Shown piece by piece: positions 28,506-35,619 of a DNA stretch of 64,000 nucleotides. Under the pieces are notes generated by a model. The model saw only the letters and a program-made list of their open reading frames with translations. It did no database searches and was not told the origin of the DNA. Each line of letters begins with the position of its first letter. Position 1 is the stretch's first letter. This stretch comes from Fictibacillus phosphorivorans (lineage in GTDB: Bacteria > Bacillota > Bacilli > Bacillales > Fictibacillaceae). Both the position numbers and the translations under genes were made by a program. The stretch lies in contig NZ_VDZU01000001.1 of assembly GCF_007673525.1 (NCBI RefSeq), positions 1,560,177-1,624,176 of the forward strand. The letters are read 5' to 3'.

Positions 28506-28522
28506 CAGGAGCTGATCGTACC

Positions 28523-29182
28523 ATGATCTTTAAGAACAGCGTGATTAGAACAGTGGTGTTAACTGCTCTTTGCCTTGGGCTTTTTATTCTGTTTGCTTCT
28601 ATCTACGAACAATCAAGAATAGAAGTTCTTGATGTGTGGGCGATGAAAAATGTGTCTGTTATCCATCAGCCTGCTTTAAACGAAAGCTTTACATTCCTGA
28701 CAAACATCGCTTCTAGACCCTATCAATATGCGATTTTTATCTTCTTTGCTGTAATCTGGCTAATCGGTGAAAGAAAGTGGATAGAACCGTTCGTGTTAGG
28801 CGTTTGTCTCATCGGAATCCGCTTTGAGAATCATTGGTTCAAAGAATGGTTTGAGAGGGACAGACCAATGTACGATCGAGTTATTGAGATCACGGGTTAT
28901 AGCTTTCCTAGCGGGCATGCAATGATCTCCATCGCTTTTTTTGGTCTGCTTTCTTATCTTCTTGTACAAAACTATTCGTTTTTGTACAGATATCGTAAGT
29001 TCATATATGGCGTTACGGTTCTTTTTATTGGATCAGTCGGCTTTAGCAGAGTGTATTTAGGTGTTCATTATCCTACAGATGTTCTAGGCGGTTTCGCGGC
29101 TGGAGGAACCTGGCTCTTAATCTGCGTTTTACTGTATCAGGGGCTGAACTACTTTTTCAAGAGGAATGTGTCATATAAATAA
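28523..29182 (+). CDS. PAP2-family membrane phosphatase
   Basis: A 219-residue integral membrane protein with about six helices and the complete three-part acid phosphatase signature: KEWFERDRP (KxxxxxxRP), YSFPSGHAM (PSGH) and SRVYLGVHYPTD (SRxxxxxHxxxD). Likely substrates are phosphatidylglycerophosphate or undecaprenyl pyrophosphate, dephosphorylated on the outer membrane face; the sequence does not decide between them. It lies 17 nt after dinB. Confidence 0.9.
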   Translation: MIFKNSVIRTVVLTALCLGLFILFASIYEQSRIEVLDVWAMKNVSVIHQPALNESFTFLTNIASRPYQYAIFIFFAVIWLIGERKWIEPFVLGVCLIGIRFENHWFKEWFERDRPMYDRVIEITGYSFPSGHAMISIAFFGLLSYLLVQNYSFLYRYRKFIYGVTVLFIGSVGFSRVYLGVHYPTDVLGGFAAGGTWLLICVLLYQGLNYFFKRNVSYK

Positions 29183-29183
29183 G

Positions 29184-29215
29184 AAAAGCTGACTCTTTAA
29201 AGAGCCAGCTTTGTT
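29184..29215. terminator. Hairpin between convergent PAP2 and namA genes
   Basis: AAAGCTGACTCTTT pairs with AAAGAGCCAGCTTT with a single A-C mismatch. It begins just after the PAP2 stop and ends 7 nt before the namA stop on the other strand. Confidence 0.7.
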
Positions 29216-29221
29216 TCATTA

Positions 29222-30259
29222 TTACCAACCACGTTCATATTGTTTTGGACTTTCGATCTCTGTTCCAAGATCTTGTGCGGCTGATCGCGGCCAATACGGA
29301 TCTTTCAAAAACTCTCGACCGATAAAAATAAGATCAGCTCTCTTGTTTTGTAAGATCTCTTCCGCCTGTCTGCCTGTTGTGATCAAGCCAACAGCTGCAG
29401 TTGCAATCTCAGCTTCGTTTTTAATCTTGTCAGCAAAAGAAACTTGATACCCAGGAAACGTCGGAATCTTTGCTGGTACAACAGCTCCTGAACTACAGTC
29501 GATAAGATCGACCCCGTCTTCTTTCATCCACTTTGAATAGGTTACAAAATCTTCTGGTGTATTTCCTTCTGGGTGATAATCATTTGCTGAAATACGAACA
29601 AACAGCGGACCTTGCCATTCTAATCTGACAGCAGCAATGATTTCTTGTAAGAATCGGTAGCGATTTTCTTGGCTGCCTCCATAAGAATCAGTTCTTCTGT
29701 TAGACAGAGGGGAGAGGAATTCATTGATCAAATATCCATGCGCTCCATGAATCTCAATCACATCAAATCCTGCAGTCTTTGCTCTCTTTGCTGCACTTCG
29801 AAATTGCTTCACTGTCTCTTCGATCTGCTGAAGTGACATTTCTTCTGGTGTCTTCATCTTTTCAGAAAAAGCGATAGCAGATGGGGCGATGATCGGTCCG
29901 TCTATCATAGCCTTGCGTCCTGCATGGGCGATTTGAATCGCTGCTTTTGAGCCGTTTTCTTGTATGGATGAAACGAGCTTTGACAGACCTTCTACATGGC
30001 TGTCATCCCAGATTCCTAAGTCTTCAGCACTTATTCTTCCTTGAGGGCTTACTGCTGCTGCTTCGGTCATGATCAGCCCGGTCTGACCCATTGCTCTAGA
30101 CGTGTAATGAGTCATATGCCAAGGGGTCACAATCCCATCTTGCTCATAACAAGAATACATACACATAGGTGACATAACAATCCGATTCTTTAACGTTACG
30201 TCACGGATGGTCAATGGTTGAAACAATAACGGTTGAATATAAAACAACTCCTTTTTCAT
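29222..30259 (-). CDS. namA: NADPH dehydrogenase NamA (YqjM), Old Yellow Enzyme family
   Basis: FMN-dependent ene-reductase of the thermophilic-like OYE class, linked in B. subtilis to xenobiotic and oxidative stress. Conserved features are the redox-tuning cysteine in MSPMCMYS, the substrate histidines in [24 protein letters not shown], and the C-terminal arginine finger YERGW. The ATG at 30259 gives 345 residues but has no ribosome binding site. GGAG inside codons 3-4 would instead serve an ATT at 30238, giving 338 residues, exactly the YqjM length. It is a single-gene unit converging on PAP2. Confidence 0.94.
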   Translation of the reverse strand: MKKELFYIQPLLFQPLTIRDVTLKNRIVMSPMCMYSCYEQDGIVTPWHMTHYTSRAMGQTGLIMTEAAAVSPQGRISAEDLGIWDDSHVEGLSKLVSSIQENGSKAAIQIAHAGRKAMIDGPIIAPSAIAFSEKMKTPEEMSLQQIEETVKQFRSAAKRAKTAGFDVIEIHGAHGYLINEFLSPLSNRRTDSYGGSQENRYRFLQEIIAAVRLEWQGPLFVRISANDYHPEGNTPEDFVTYSKWMKEDGVDLIDCSSGAVVPAKIPTFPGYQVSFADKIKNEAEIATAAVGLITTGRQAEEILQNKRADLIFIGREFLKDPYWPRSAAQDLGTEIESPKQYERGW

Positions 30260-30317
30260 TAAGACAAGCTTTTTTTAGCATCATTACTTTTCTTTCTCAT
30301 TGTAGTACGTTTAATCA

Positions 30318-31073
30318 CTATTTTTGAAGAAATCTGCTCTTTGAATGTGAAAGACTGTTCAACACATCTCTTGCTAGAATCGGATAGTCGGTTATGATCG
30401 CTTCGGAGCCCCACTCAAAAAAATACTTCATCCACTTCTGACTGTTAACCGTATATGGACGAACAGGAATATTATTTGTTTTAAAACCTTTCATGATGTA
30501 AGGGTGCAGAGATTTATAGTTTGGGTGTGCACTTTGTGAACAAACAGCTTTTACATACTCCCACGGTTCAAATAATCCAGAAGAGTATAGGGGGGCGGTC
30601 TGCACGTAACCGTTTATTTTTCTAATCTTGACTAAACTGTAATGATTGAATGAGGAGATCACTGTTCGATCCATTATTCCATAGTGATGCAACAATTGAA
30701 GTACCTTTTCTTCAAGACCGTTATATTCGATGATATTGTTTTTTAATTCGATATTAAGCAACATAGGCAGCGGGGCTATCCATTCTAAGAATAGCTGAAG
30801 AGAAGGGATGGCTTCTTTGCTAAATCCCTTTGAAAACCAGCTTCCCGCATCTAATTGGGCTAGTTCTTCATAAGTGTAATCAACAACATAGCCTTTTCTG
30901 TTAGTAGTCCGATCTACCTTCTCATCATGGATGATGACAGGTACACCATCTTTAGAAAGCTGTACATCAAGTTCGATCCCATCAGCACCATCATTAAATG
31001 CTTTTTTGAATGCAGCCATCGTATTTTCAGGACAATCCTTACTCGATCCTCTATGAGCAAATATATAGGTCAA
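30318..31073 (-). CDS. Glycerophosphodiester phosphodiesterase
   Basis: Hydrolyses glycerophosphodiesters to glycerol 3-phosphate and an alcohol. The 251 residues show the GDPD signatures: FAHRGSSKDCPENT at the N-terminus, GIELDVQLSKDG, HDEKVDRTTN, NIELKNN and the C-terminal TDYP. There is no signal peptide, so it acts in the cytoplasm. The start is TTG 31073, 9 nt after GGGAG. It is on the minus strand upstream of namA, separated by 58 nt, possibly the same transcript. Confidence 0.9.
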   Translation of the reverse strand: MTYIFAHRGSSKDCPENTMAAFKKAFNDGADGIELDVQLSKDGVPVIIHDEKVDRTTNRKGYVVDYTYEELAQLDAGSWFSKGFSKEAIPSLQLFLEWIAPLPMLLNIELKNNIIEYNGLEEKVLQLLHHYGIMDRTVISSFNHYSLVKIRKINGYVQTAPLYSSGLFEPWEYVKAVCSQSAHPNYKSLHPYIMKGFKTNNIPVRPYTVNSQKWMKYFFEWGSEAIITDYPILARDVLNSLSHSKSRFLQK

Positions 31074-31170
31074 GAATGTAAGCTCCCTTCATAGAAAAAG
31101 ATTATTGACAGTATAAGCTAAATGAAAACGGAGATGAAATGAAAGGCTTCATAGTAAACTTATGAAAGTG

Positions 31171-31297
31171 GTTGATTTCCGTTTCAGGTGCTCCCTTTCC
31201 GCGGGGCGACCGGTGAGCCACTTGCCGCTTTGCGGCTCTAAGTGTCTCACCTGACCGCTCGTCCCGCAGGAGTCTCGCACCTTCCACTCCAATCAAC
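31171..31297 (-). repeat. Dispersed hairpin repeat, copy B
   Basis: A 127-bp element bounded by GTTGATT and AATCAAC, in reverse orientation to copy C (63738-63864), from which it differs at only two positions by my count. Internally it forms a long imperfect hairpin: GGTGAG with CTCACC, CACTT with AAGTG, and GCCGC with GCGGC around an AAA loop. It occupies the gene-free stretch between the phosphodiesterase start and a small gene at 31401. No coding frame inside it is credible. Confidence 0.93.
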
Positions 31298-31371
31298 ATT
31301 CAAAGGAGACAAAAATCTAAAAGCATTTCTAATTTAGACCAACATACTAAAACACAGCCAGAATGAAAGAA

Positions 31372-31397
31372 ACCCTTCCTGTTTGTAGAGGAAGGGT
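31372..31397 (-). terminator. Terminator of the 59-residue gene
   Basis: Read on the minus strand, ACCCTTCCT pairs with AGGAAGGGT and is followed by TTTCTTTC. It starts 3 nt after the stop codon of the gene at 31401-31580. Confidence 0.65.
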
Positions 31398-31400
31398 GAG

Positions 31401-31580
31401 TTATTTTCTGCGTCTAGAACGCTTCTTTTTTTCTTCTCTGTTGTGTTCTTCAACAGTGGCTCCTTTTTCTGTCAGCCAGTGGATAAAAACAAGCTCTTTG
31501 TCAGTAAGAGATCGTTTCGTAAACTTTTCAAACTGAACGCGCAATTCAAGGTATCTTTGGGAAATTTCTACTTCGGTCAC
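31401..31580 (-). CDS. Small basic protein, 59 aa, unknown function
   Basis: The frame starts at GTG 31580 after a good GGGAGGG (about 6 nt spacing) and ends in a terminator. The product begins MTEVEISQRYLELRVQFEKF, continues with LTDKELVFIHWLTEKGATVEEH, and ends in a very basic tail KKKRSRRRK. I see no membrane helix or known motif. A predicted helical N-terminal part with a charged tail could bind nucleic acid or a protein partner. Reality is supported by ribosome binding site, terminator and a protein-like composition; function is unknown. Confidence 0.7.
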   Translation of the reverse strand: MTEVEISQRYLELRVQFEKFTKRSLTDKELVFIHWLTEKGATVEEHNREEKKKRSRRRK

Positions 31581-31721
31581 ACAAATCCCTCCCTAAATCT
31601 AGCTCTAGCTTCTACTTAAATGATAAAGAGTAAGTAAAGGGCTTGTCAATTTTTTCTAATCGCCAATTTCTGCAGAGAAAACGAGAGAATTGGTGCAAAA
31701 TAACGAAAAGGAGTTGATAGT

Positions 31722-32060
31722 ATGAAGATTTCCAGCAAGTTAATCTGCTTGATTATGGCCAGTTTTTTGATTTGTAGCTCACTTTCCCTTACAGTCTCTG
31801 CAGAAAGTCCAAGGGTTCAAGAACCTACTTATGCAAAATGGGGAAGGCTCGCTGTTTTTGAAACAGGGAAACGCTACCCCGATTATGATATCGTTGATTA
31901 TTTGTATGTTGGACGAACGACAGCCCAAAATGAAGATATTGTCGAAAGATTTAAACTGTGGATCAAGAAAGGTGCTTCAGAAAAGGGAGTTATTATAACG
32001 ATAACACTAACTCCAAGTGGTGTATTTAAGAATATTTCATTTCAAGAGACAGTCCGTTAA
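31722..32060 (+). CDS. yqzG: Secreted DUF3889 protein (YqzG-like)
   Basis: A 112-residue protein with a clear signal peptide (hydrophobic core ICLIMASFLICSSLSLTV, predicted cleavage after VSA). The mature part (AKWGRLAVFETGKRYPDYDIVDYL and VIITITLTPSG) resembles the DUF3889 family, of which B. subtilis YqzG is a member near proI. The function is unknown. AAAAGGAG precedes the ATG at 31722. It converges on proC with only 4 nt between stops. Confidence 0.75.
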   Translation: MKISSKLICLIMASFLICSSLSLTVSAESPRVQEPTYAKWGRLAVFETGKRYPDYDIVDYLYVGRTTAQNEDIVERFKLWIKKGASEKGVIITITLTPSGVFKNISFQETVR

Positions 32061-32064
32061 CACA

Positions 32065-32883
32065 TCAGTTCATTCTTCCTAACTCTTCTGACCGTTTCAC
32101 CGCTCTTTTGATACAAGCCAAAAATGCATCTTGAACTCCAAATTGATCAAGTTTACCGATTCCTGCCTCTGTCGTACCGCCAGGACTGGTTACTTTTCTT
32201 CTAAGCTCAATAGGGGATTCTGTTGTTTGTTTGAGCATAAGAGAGGCACCTAAAAGCGTTTGAGAGATTAAAGTCTTTGCTTCTTCTTCAGAAAGATTTA
32301 ATTCTTCAGCAGCTTTTTGCATGGCTTCAGCGATATAGTAAACATAGGCAGGACCGCTTCCAGAGAGGCCTGTAACGATATGAAGTTTTTCTTCAGGGAC
32401 AAGAGTAACCGTTCCGATCGTCTCAAACAGCTCGAGAGATTTTTCAATATGCGATTGCAAGGCATACATTCCTGAGGAGAGTGCAGTCGCAGAATGTCCG
32501 ATCGATGCGGAGGTGTTTGGCATCGCTCTCATTATAGGGTTATTAAGATCAAGCCAGTTTGTTAGCGTTTCAGTGGATATGCCAGCCATAACAGAAATGA
32601 TCAGCTGATGACTCTTAACAAATGGCTTGATGGTGTTAACCGCATTGTGCGCATCCTTTGGTTTTACCGCAAGAATAATAATATCGGCACCAACGATCGC
32701 TTCTTCTATCGTTGAAGCCGGTACTACACCATACTTTACTCGAAGATCATTCACTCGTTGTGTATTACTTCGATTTTTTATCGTAATCAGATCAGCTTGC
32801 CATTTCTCTTTTTTGATCAATCCTTCCATAATGGCCTCAGCCATCGATCCGGCACCAATAAACGTTATCTTTTCTGTTCCCAC
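32065..32883 (-). CDS. proC: Pyrroline-5-carboxylate reductase
   Basis: Last step of proline synthesis, NADPH-dependent reduction of pyrroline-5-carboxylate. The 272 residues contain the Rossmann motif FIGAGSMAEAIMEGL at the N-terminus, ILAVKPKD, AMPNTSASIG, and the signature LSGSGPAYVYYIAEAM with LRRKVTSPGGTTEAG. The start is GTG 32883, 7 nt after GGGAGGG; a frame extension into the upstream T-box leader is not coding. Its T-box leader fits the proI (yqjO) paralogue of B. subtilis. Confidence 0.96.
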   Translation of the reverse strand: MGTEKITFIGAGSMAEAIMEGLIKKEKWQADLITIKNRSNTQRVNDLRVKYGVVPASTIEEAIVGADIIILAVKPKDAHNAVNTIKPFVKSHQLIISVMAGISTETLTNWLDLNNPIMRAMPNTSASIGHSATALSSGMYALQSHIEKSLELFETIGTVTLVPEEKLHIVTGLSGSGPAYVYYIAEAMQKAAEELNLSEEEAKTLISQTLLGASLMLKQTTESPIELRRKVTSPGGTTEAGIGKLDQFGVQDAFLACIKRAVKRSEELGRMN

Positions 32884-32911
32884 GGGTGATCCCTCCCAAA
32901 ATTTTGAGTAT

Positions 32912-32952
32912 AAAAAAACTCCCAGTCCTAAATATAAAGGACGGATGGGAGT
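32912..32952 (-). terminator. T-box terminator hairpin before proC
   Basis: On the minus strand ACTCCC(A)TCCGTCC pairs with GGAC(T)GGGAGT and is followed by seven T residues. Its 5' arm immediately follows the T-box sequence, so the antiterminator formed with uncharged tRNA-Pro would exclude it. Confidence 0.88.
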
Positions 32953-33180
32953 GATCCGTGGTACCACCTTTGTTGGCATGATTGCTTGCCCGCTCAAGAT
33001 GTCTTTATCGCAGAACTGCGCCAGATTTCTCCAGTCTGCTCCAGGGCAGGTTCAGTAATTCCTTTACGGTGAAATCTTGCAGCCTATGGATTCCACTCTC
33101 TAAACGGAGGAGATTACGTACTAATCCCTTTCAACGCATTTATTTATTGGCCATAATTGGCATTTCTTTTATATTTTAAA
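32953..33180 (-). promoter_or_regulatory. T-box riboswitch (proline, CCU specifier) controlling proC
   Basis: The leader on the minus strand carries the T-box GGTGGTACCACG at 32957-32968, followed by an intrinsic terminator (32912-32952). Upstream, stem I elements are recognisable, including AGTA and GAGAGTGGA. The 3' side of stem I has GAACCTGC, so the specifier triplet is probably CCT (33048-33050), a proline codon. Binding of uncharged tRNA-Pro to the leader would allow read-through into proC. I assigned the specifier by eye without a computed fold. Confidence 0.9.
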
Positions 33181-33184
33181 AAAC

Positions 33185-33214
33185 ATTATGCTATGATTTC
33201 TATATGTATGTCAA
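33185..33214 (-). promoter_or_regulatory. Sigma-A promoter of the proC T-box transcript
   Basis: On the minus strand TTGACA (33209-33214) and CATAAT (33185-33190) are separated by 18 nt, just upstream of the T-box leader. Confidence 0.7.
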
Positions 33215-33239
33215 CTAGTTATTTTATTTGGAGGAAAAG

Positions 33240-34217
33240 ATGAATCAAAAAACAGCTATTATTCCGATTACTCTTCCTACACCGTTTGATGTAGGTCCTG
33301 TAAACTGTGTCCTCCTAAAAAGTGATGCGGTTACGCTCGTTGATTCCGGAGCAAAAACCGAAGAAAGCAGACAACTGCTTATCTCTATTCTCAAGGATCA
33401 CGGACTCACTTTCAAGGATTTAGACCATTATATCTGCACGCACTACCATCCTGATCATGCGGGACTATCAAAAGAGATCCAAGAGAATGGTGTTCAGACC
33501 CTCATGCTTAAAGAAGCGGTTCCTTACGTGAGTGGCGATTTTCATTTTATTGAACAGGGAGAAATGTTTTATACGAATCTCTATCATTCTTTCGGAGTGC
33601 CAGATGCTCTCGGTAGATTAGAACTGTTAAAGCTGCGGAAATATCGTACGTTCTCAAGCTCGTTTGTTCCAGACACCTTGCCTTTACCTGGTGATGAAGT
33701 ACCTGGTCACGAGGGATTTATCTTTTTAAAGACGCCCGGACATGCCCCAGATCACCTTTCTCTTTATCATGAAGAAGATGGCATCTTAATCGGTGGGGAT
33801 GTGCTGCTGCCTCATATTTCGTCAAATGCCCTATTAGAACCGCCTGCTGTAAACGAAACAGATCGGCCCAGAACATTGCTTCAATACCGAGAGACATTGC
33901 AATACCTATACACGCTGAACTTACAAACAGTATACCCTGGACATGGCGAGCCTTTTACTAATGCAGCACAGTTGATCACAAAACGACTTCACGATCACAC
34001 CGAGCGTGCAAAAACGCTTGAACATCTGTTGAGCGATGAGCCGTTAACTGTTTATGAACTGTGCAGACGCCTGTTTCCAAAACTATATGAAAAGCAACTT
34101 GGTTTGGTAGTTTCCGAAGTTGTAGGGCATCTCGATCTGCTTCAGTCAGAAGGACGAGTACGAGTAGAGGAAGAGAACAAGGTATCACATTATCGCAGAA
34201 CAGGAGTTATAAGATGA
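33240..34217 (+). CDS. yqjP: Metallo-beta-lactamase-fold hydrolase (YqjP-like)
   Basis: A 325-residue MBL-fold protein with the dinuclear metal motif THYHPDH (His68, His70, Asp72, His73), a downstream KTPGHAPDHLSLY histidine and GGDVLLPH aspartate. A C-terminal winged-helix-like part (LYEKQLGLVVSEVVGHLDLLQ) is typical of the MBL/LACTB2-type group. Substrate is unknown. ATG 33240 follows TTGGAGGAAAA; the in-frame TTG at 33228 overlaps that site. It overlaps the next gene by 4 nt (ATGA). Confidence 0.9.
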   Translation: MNQKTAIIPITLPTPFDVGPVNCVLLKSDAVTLVDSGAKTEESRQLLISILKDHGLTFKDLDHYICTHYHPDHAGLSKEIQENGVQTLMLKEAVPYVSGDFHFIEQGEMFYTNLYHSFGVPDALGRLELLKLRKYRTFSSSFVPDTLPLPGDEVPGHEGFIFLKTPGHAPDHLSLYHEEDGILIGGDVLLPHISSNALLEPPAVNETDRPRTLLQYRETLQYLYTLNLQTVYPGHGEPFTNAAQLITKRLHDHTERAKTLEHLLSDEPLTVYELCRRLFPKLYEKQLGLVVSEVVGHLDLLQSEGRVRVEEENKVSHYRRTGVIR

Positions 34218-35005
34218 GTACATTAAAAAACAAAGTGGTCTTGATAACAGGAGCATCTGGGGGGCTCGGGGCTCACCTCGCCATGGATGTTGCTAAAAAA
34301 GGAGCGACGCCCATCCTTACTGCAAGAAGAGAAGATCAGCTGAAAGTTGTACAGGAAGCGATCTTAAAAGCTACGAATGTTACAGCGCCTTATTATATTT
34401 TAGATGTTTCAAACACAGACAGCGTTGAGGAGGTTTTCTCAACGATCCTTAGTGAACATGAGAACATACATATTTTAGTGAACAATGCGGGCTATGGTAT
34501 TTTTGAAGAGTTTGTAGATTCGCCATGGAAAAATATCGAAGGAATGTTTTCAACGAACGTTCTTGGGCTTATGGCGTGTACGAGAGCTGTTCTGCCTCAC
34601 ATGCTTCAAAGAGGAAGCGGTCATATTGTGAATATTGCTTCTCAGGCCGGTAAGATCTCAACGCCAAAATCGAGCGTATACGCAGCAACGAAACATGCTG
34701 TGTTAGGATTCTCAAACGGGCTGCGTTTAGAAGTCGCACATAAAGGAATAGACGTGACAACCATCAACCCTGGACCAATCGCGACCAACTTCTTTACACT
34801 TGCTGATCAGTCTGGCAATTACGTTAAAAACGTTCAAAAACTGATGCTTCAGCCTTCACATGTCTCAGAAAAAATTGTTAGAGCAATGGAGCGTCCGGTT
34901 CGTGAGATCAACCTGCCATGGTGGATGAACGTAGGAAGCACGATGTATCAAGTGATGCCAAAATTGATTGAAACACTAGGTGGGAAATCGTTCAGACAGA
35001 AGTAA
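34214..35005 (+). CDS. yqjQ: Short-chain dehydrogenase/reductase (YqjQ-like)
   Basis: A 263-residue classical SDR with cofactor-binding TGASGGLGAHLA at the N-terminus, NNAGYGIFEEF, the catalytic serine in VNIASQAGK and the YxxxK pair in YAATK. Physiological substrate is unknown. Translation is coupled to yqjP through an ATGA overlap, the same pair as in B. subtilis. Downstream is a 21-bp minisatellite. Confidence 0.9.
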   Translation: MSTLKNKVVLITGASGGLGAHLAMDVAKKGATPILTARREDQLKVVQEAILKATNVTAPYYILDVSNTDSVEEVFSTILSEHENIHILVNNAGYGIFEEFVDSPWKNIEGMFSTNVLGLMACTRAVLPHMLQRGSGHIVNIASQAGKISTPKSSVYAATKHAVLGFSNGLRLEVAHKGIDVTTINPGPIATNFFTLADQSGNYVKNVQKLMLQPSHVSEKIVRAMERPVREINLPWWMNVGSTMYQVMPKLIETLGGKSFRQK

Positions 35006-35069
35006 GTTTCTATAATATTATTATGTAAACAAAATGGAGAGTTATAAGACTTTTGGAGCTAGTTATGAA

Positions 35070-35174
35070 ACTCGTGGATTGAAGTCCAAAACTCGTGGAT
35101 TGAAGCCTAAAACTCGTGGATGGAAGTCCAAAACTTGTGGATTGAAGCCTAAAACTCGTGGATTGCCGCTTAAA
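35070..35174. repeat. 21-bp tandem repeat, 5 units
   Basis: Units read ACTCGTGGATTGAAG followed by TCCAAA or CCTAAA, alternating between the two endings; the fifth is degenerate. Because 21 is a multiple of three, a 62-codon frame runs through it (35034-35222, repeating KTRGLKS/P), but it has no ribosome binding site and the composition is not protein-like. It lies between yqjQ and the bidirectional terminator. Confidence 0.9.
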
Positions 35175-35217
35175 ATCCATCAATCACAGTCCAAACTTCT
35201 CACACCAACATCAAAAA

Positions 35218-35262
35218 AATAAGCAGGTTCCCCTCTTCAAAAGACGGAACCTGCTTATTTAT
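35218..35262. terminator. Bidirectional terminator between yqjQ and the yqzH-like gene
   Basis: AATAAGCAGGTTCC pairs with GGAACCTGCTTATT across a 14-nt loop; T and A runs flank both sides. It overlaps the last codons of the minus-strand gene. Confidence 0.78.
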
Positions 35263-35455
35263 TTGTAAAATAGGCATACACAACGTCCTGAATGATGCTG
35301 TAAACAGCCTCATTTTGATCTTCCTCCTGCATCTGGCGCAATACTTTTTCTTCGAGATTTCTCCACTCTTCCTCTGTTAATGTACAATTTTCTTCTTCCC
35401 ATAAATAATCCTTCAACGATCGTTTAATCATTTTTCTTATCAATAAGGGGTTCAT
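35255..35455 (-). CDS. Small acidic protein, possibly YqzH family
   Basis: A 66-residue soluble, mostly helical protein (MNPLLIRKMIKRSLKDYLW, then TLTEEEWRNLEEKVL and IIQDVVYAYFT). Length, position near yqjQ and the LIRKMI start suggest the YqzH family, but I cannot confirm that from memory. AGGTGAAG precedes the ATG at 35455. It is a single gene whose terminator is shared with yqjQ. Function is unknown. Confidence 0.6.
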   Translation of the reverse strand: MNPLLIRKMIKRSLKDYLWEEENCTLTEEEWRNLEEKVLRQMQEEDQNEAVYSIIQDVVYAYFTNK

Positions 35456-35544
35456 TTCTTCACCTGTCTTTCCTTATAAATCCTAGACTTTTGGCTCAAA
35501 AACGTCAATCTGCAAAATTTGCTGAAAAAATTACCATTGTTATA

Positions 35545-35594
35545 AGAACATACATTCGGTTAAAATGGGTATACATATAAAGAACAGATGTTCG
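35545..35594 (+). promoter_or_regulatory. Two LexA (DinR) box-like sites upstream of the second Y-family polymerase
   Basis: AGAACAGATGTTCG at 35581-35594 matches the Bacillus SOS box CGAACNNNNGTTCG except for the first base. AGAACATACATTCG at 35545-35558 is a second, weaker copy with one change in each half. A -10-like TATACATATAA lies between them. The first ends 26 nt before the ATG. SOS control fits the family's role. Confidence 0.75.
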
Positions 35595-35619
35595 TGAAAT
35601 GACGAAAGGGGTGTGTCGA

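Noticed and set aside
31102-31299. A 65-codon frame on the minus strand
   Set aside because: It coincides with hairpin repeat copy B; a similar spurious frame appears in copy C at 63743-63934.
32627-33058. A 143-codon plus-strand frame opposite proC
   Set aside because: It crosses the T-box leader and the start of proC on the other strand and has no independent support.
35034-35222. A 62-codon open frame encoding repeated KTRGLKS/P
   Set aside because: It follows from a 21-bp tandem repeat in a stretch without stops, lacks a ribosome binding site, and has no recognisable protein character outside the repeat.
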